Origin: Polytrichum commune
Taxonomy: Eukaryota > Streptophyta > Polytrichopsida > Polytrichales > Polytrichaceae
Direction: 5' to 3'
Assembly: GCA_950295325.1 (NCBI GenBank)
Contig: OX485805.1
Location: 18,589,501 to 18,653,500, forward strand
Length of the DNA stretch: 64,000 nt
In this document: positions 60,501 to 64,000 of the stretch, piece by piece
Position numbering within the stretch: the first letter of the stretch is position 1
How the letters are laid out: the number at the start of each line of letters is the position of its first letter
The notes under the pieces: generated by a model
What the model saw: the letters and a program-made list of their open reading frames with translations, nothing else
Told to the model about the DNA's origin: nothing
Database searches by the model: none
Position numbers and translations under genes: made by a program

Positions 60501-62985
60501 GTCAAAATATATTTGACACTTTGAAATGCATCCTCACACTCTGGACTCCAAAGAAATTTGGAATTTATGTCTTGTGAGTGTATTTGACCACGGAAGAGAA
60601 ATCCTCTAGACCACTTCAATTGTGTATTTTTTGTGACTCTCAAAGGCAATTCCACCTTTCTGGAATAGAGCCTATCGCAACTATATTGAAGCATTACATA
60701 TTATTTTAAATGCCTCTCCCAACAAGGGACAGGCTAGCACAGGAACGTGTGTCAAAGCAAATTTGACATTCTGAATTGCGCCCTCACACTCTGGACTTCA
60801 AAGGAATTTGGCAATTATGTCCTGTGAGTGTATTTGAACATGGAGTAGAGATCGTGTACAAAACTTCAGTAGTTACATACCTGAAGCAAAAGACGGCACA
60901 GAGCAACTCGTCGAAGCTCACCCCCGCTCAGATTGGCAACTAATGCATCACCCGGAGGGCACCTCAGCGCATTCAAAGCACGCTGCAGTTCCACCAGAAA
61001 ATTGTCAACACATGCAGCCATGTCAAGATAAATTTCAGCCAAAATTGTGTTTTGATGATTTGAAGGCTACCTATTAGGATCAAGTTCCATCGGGGGGATG
61101 GCAAGCATGCCTACAAATGCTCCCCTCCATCGTAGACCCTCCCATCCATGCCCTCACAAGCTCTCGGGGCGTTTCCGTGAGGGGTGAGAATTTGTGCAAT
61201 CTGCACTATCTCGTCAATTTTGCCCATTCACACAGTAGGGTCGCCATCACCTTTTCAATTAACCTCAAAGCTATCCTCCAATCGAGACTCTTCATTTCAA
61301 GGACCTCACATTTTTGGAGCTTTGTATAGAAGGGGTGGGTCGAGAAATTTTAAGGCTTTGAGAAAGCAAGTTATTATTTCTTAGACATATCATAGGATCC
61401 AAATACTCAGTGTCACTCCCGAACCCCTCCAGAATACACTCAAGACTTGCTTCTTCAGGCAATCTGGCCGGTAGAGAATATTGACCGAGGAAAAAGTCCT
61501 TTGCTACAAAAAGTTTGCAAATTGAAGACCATTCTACCTACATGAAGAATCGGATCATGACATTAGAGTTATCCGTAAAGTCTCCGGATCAATCTCCCGG
61601 AGAGTTGGCTAAAAGGAGAGCTATGCATTAAGTCACCAAAGTATTCTTAAGGCTTAAATTAACATTCTAATGAGCTTCAGAAAACACATTCTCACCCAAT
61701 TTGTACCTGGTGCCCAATTTGCTCCATGGAACTTGACCCTTTACTCATTTTGCTTAGGTGAAGGTCTTGATAGGGTGCATTAAAAAATTCATCTTTCCAG
61801 TACTTTCAGAAAATTGGCACCTAAGGACACAAAGAAGTCTTTCTACCAGTTAACTTTTCCAAGTAATTTTGCAAACAAATGATATCGTTTAGAAGATGAG
61901 AAGGTGAGAAGAGAGTGGACCTACACACCTCAAGCTGTCGCTCAAGTTCCCAACCATTACAAGCATCAAGAGCATTTTGCAGCTGCTCCATCTTATTCAT
62001 GAGCTTGTCCATGTCAGCATCAGGATTCGCCATGTCAGCACTAACCTGCAACCATACAGAGATGTCCACTAGATATAAGAAAAATTCAGAAATCTGGAGG
62101 AGCCATCATAAGGGGCATGATCACATGGAGTCCTTGCACACTTGTAAAAGATTCACATTTTCCAACGCACCTTCTCAAAGTTCGATAAGAGAGTTCGTGT
62201 TTCAGCAAGTGCAGGCTGCATCATAGGGACATTGAAAATTAGCAGACGTTAATTTTAAAGGAAAGCTCACAAAATATTCAACACATAAGGATTACTTAAG
62301 TTATCACCATAACTCTCTGGGTCGAAGTGAATAGAGCTTCCATTGCATTCTCAAAAAAGGTATTTCTCACTCCCCAAAGAGTACTTTGTTATCAAGGAAA
62401 CAGACCTCAATATTTTCCATCACAGTCAACCCATCATTCAACTCAGGCTCCTGCAATGTCAAACAACTTAATCAGTAGTCTGCCAAGTTCTAGAATGAGT
62501 TTGCAAAATCCAGCCTTAACAAAGTTTGTCAAGGCTTACCTGAGCTCTTCTGCTCTCAATATAGCCCAAATAATACAGTACAAAGTACCTGGCATAGGTC
62601 CCAAACTTAATGAAATGATGATGGAATTCCACACTAATGCATCCACCAACGACCTCGTTACAGAAAATTCAGGTATACTTATTGCTTGCAGGCATTCTTT
62701 CCAAAAATTGATAAACCCTGGTAAAAGCCTACTGAAACTCTATGTGGCTCAGATCCAAAGGTAAAGAAAGGCTTTATGATAGTTTTGAATTCATACCTGT
62801 GCCAGGTACCCGAGTTTGATTCCAGGTTCCAAGTATAAATTGCCATCAAAATTCTTGTCGACTCCTGCCAGGATTTTCAATAGCGTTGACTTCCCAGCAC
62901 CATTGGGACCCAACACACCGATTTTGGCGCCAAGGTACATTCCAAGGCTGATGTTCTTCAGCAATTCTTTTCCCGTGGGTGTTAC
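54567..62985 (-). CDS. ettA-like: EttA-type ABC-F ATPase, bacterial-like, 15 exons seen, 5' end missing
   Basis: Exons (minus strand): 62985-62797, 62450-62406, 62215-62171, 62045-61929, 60982-60881, 59804-59670, 59443-59363, 58892-58782, 58467-58278, 57889-57822, 57552-57417, 56801-56699, 56052-55934, 55010-54928 and 54668-54567. All phases fit and give 541 residues without a stop. ABC1: Walker [10 protein letters not shown], signature [16 protein letters not shown], Walker [14 protein letters not shown]-loop [11 protein letters not shown] charged linker helix ([18 protein letters not shown]) is the region that touches P-site tRNA in EttA. ABC2: [45 protein letters not shown]. The C-terminus is [13 protein letters not shown]. 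Bacterial EttA gates translation at the ribosomal E site according to ATP/ADP; here an organelle role is inferred. About 25-30 N-terminal residues plus any transit peptide are not found up to 64000. Confidence 0.92.
56811..57111. repeat. ~300-bp direct repeat in an EttA intron, copy 1
   Basis: Starts AAAGCAAGTTACTATTTC and runs to TTAACATTCTAA. It matches 61362-61670 in the same orientation, about 90 percent by eye. It begins only about 10 bp from the acceptor of exon 56801-56699. Confidence 0.85.
58134..58172 (-). pseudogene. duplicated fragment of an EttA exon within an intron
   Basis: About 39 bp matching the [13 protein letters not shown] part of exon 58467-58278, reading [12 protein letters not shown] here. 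It has no splice sites of its own. This is the residue of an old local exon duplication. Confidence 0.7.
60405..60860 (-). pseudogene. Ty3/gypsy-type polymerase fragment, tandemly duplicated, in an EttA intron
   Basis: On the minus strand one copy (60694-60407) reads [20 protein letters not shown] and [11 protein letters not shown], the boundary between reverse transcriptase and RNase H of Ty3/gypsy elements (WxxxCExAFxxLK, CDAS). A second copy of the same ~195 bp lies at about 60659-60855 and is more decayed. No LTR or flanking domain was seen. It is an inert fragment. Confidence 0.75.
61362..61670. repeat. ~300-bp direct repeat in an EttA intron, copy 2
   Basis: Counterpart of 56811-57111. 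Shared blocks: CATATCATAGGATCCAAATA, TTCAGGCAATCTGGCC, ACATGAAGAATCGGATCATG and TCCGGATCAATCTCC. Confidence 0.85.
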
Positions 62986-64000
62986 CTGTAAACAGATTCA
63001 CAATTTACTAACATTGCTGAGATTGAACAGGTGAATTAAACAGTCTATGTGGAAAAAATGAGTTCCAGAAATGCTTCATATGAGGTCAGCAATTTCAATA
63101 AGTTAGTTTCGGCGTTCAAAACTCCCTCTCTTCCCATAAACAATGTACCATCAATTTTACCATTTGGGAAATGCATGATATCTAACAGTGATTGAACATA
63201 GTTTGCAAATTGGATGGTACGTTCCCCAAATGGAAAAAATCATGTAGGCAAATAGTTGCCACCCATCCACCCAAAACCCAATTGAATTGCAAACCCATCA
63301 AACAGCCTACATGAACAATGTACTATCAATTTTGCCATTTCCTTCGAATTGCCTGACAAATGTGAAAAGATAAATCACATACTTCTTCAATTTCCAGCTA
63401 AATTCCAGCCCAATAGATGCAAATGTCAGCGCAACTGGGCAAATACACCCTAACCTCCCGTAATGTCACCCTCTGTAACGTCACTTCCTCTCTTATATCC
63501 CAAAAGACTAGAGAACAGATTTGCTTAGTTTAAATCTCCCTCCTTGTTGTCACATTTCCTTCTCATAAATCATGGACTTTTACATGAAAGAATCCACCAA
63601 AGAATTCAAACCGCACGCTCGCACACATCACATTGTCATCGTTGTCATTATTGTCACTATTGTAATGTCAACTTTGTGTTATTCCATACTGTCAAACATT
63701 ACACTAAATCTCCATTATCATGCATCCATGTTAACATGGCAAACCTCCTTAATACCATGTGCACTTTGGTTGCCGCAGGCATGATATTAAGGAGGTTAGA
63801 GTGTAACACTAGACCTTCTGAAGCTTATGCACACTGAGAACAGTGTACCAACAATTTTGCCAATCACATATCAGGCATTCCCCAAATGGCAGAAATCATG
63901 TGGGCAACTGGATGTCACGCATCTACTTAAAAACCAATTGAGAGTCATGCATCCATCATCGATTTTGCCAATTGGATGGAAAATCAATCAAATTGCCTAC
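62986..64000. other. upstream EttA intron or 5' flank, no exon recognised
   Basis: The expected N-terminal EttA residues were looked for on the minus strand and not found. Three stretches share GCAAATTGGATGG / CATTTG-GGAAATG-like phrases with CCCCAAATGG.A.AAATCATGT (near 63225 and 63885), so part is a local duplication. No gene on the plus strand. Confidence 0.45.

Noticed and set aside
62970-62987. Palindrome-family match (CCCGTGGGTGTTACC)
   Set aside because: It lies in an EttA exon, has only one arm, and is explained by the coding sequence for the VTPTGKE stretch.
1-64000. tRNA, rRNA or other structured RNA genes
   Set aside because: No cloverleaf or conserved rRNA core was recognised by eye on either strand; a covariance-model scan would settle it.

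Overview
This is nuclear DNA of a land plant, dense in transposable elements (TEs). Evidence: spliced genes with GT-AG introns, a CASP-like membrane protein gene (a land-plant family), a short interstitial run of the plant telomere repeat TTTAGGG, and plant TE superfamilies (MULE, PIF/Harbinger, hAT, Ty3/gypsy debris). A bacterial-type EttA gene plus DUF7869-like and ParB-methyltransferase-like genes make me lean to an early-diverging plant (bryophyte or lycophyte), but the species cannot be fixed from the sequence.

Layout. 0-0.9 kb: a minisatellite. 2.3-5.3 kb (-): a decayed DUF7869-type gene, followed by a 5.9-6.5 kb cluster of short GC-rich palindromes. 8.3-12.4 kb (-): a gene joining a ParB-like domain to a circularly permuted DNA-methyltransferase-like domain; its 3' seven exons are open and its 5' end is broken. 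12.5-16.1 kb: a satellite with 322-bp units and ~107-bp units. 17.2-21.0 kb (+): a MULE-like transposase gene with one internal TAG. 21.8-26.8 kb: a broken PIF/Harbinger pair (Myb-like + and DDE transposase -) with a hAT MITE between them. 27.2-29.7 kb: a tandem duplication and a long-TIR element.

33.6-41.6 kb (+): the most unusual locus. It is a multi-exon gene whose first coding exons spell a histone H3-like N-terminal tail. It then runs through a ParB-like motif, a degraded methyltransferase-like part, an acidic linker, a SUMO-interaction-like motif and an FCP1/NIF-type phosphatase-like C-terminus. It is decayed by in-frame stops and frame changes, and a 1.25-kb foldback MULE sits in its first coding intron. 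Palindromes of the same family as at 2-6 kb lie in its 5' region, its introns and once (two copies) inside its coding sequence.

44.4-50 kb: gene remnants and several MITEs. 50.0-52.3 kb (+): an intact three-exon CASP-like gene. 54.6-63.0 kb (-): an apparently intact EttA-type ABC-F gene of at least 15 exons, whose 5' exon(s) lie outside the window or were not recognised.

The two ordinary host genes (CASP-like, EttA) have fully open spliced frames. The TE-like genes share a decay pattern: otherwise open frames interrupted by isolated stops, mostly TAG.
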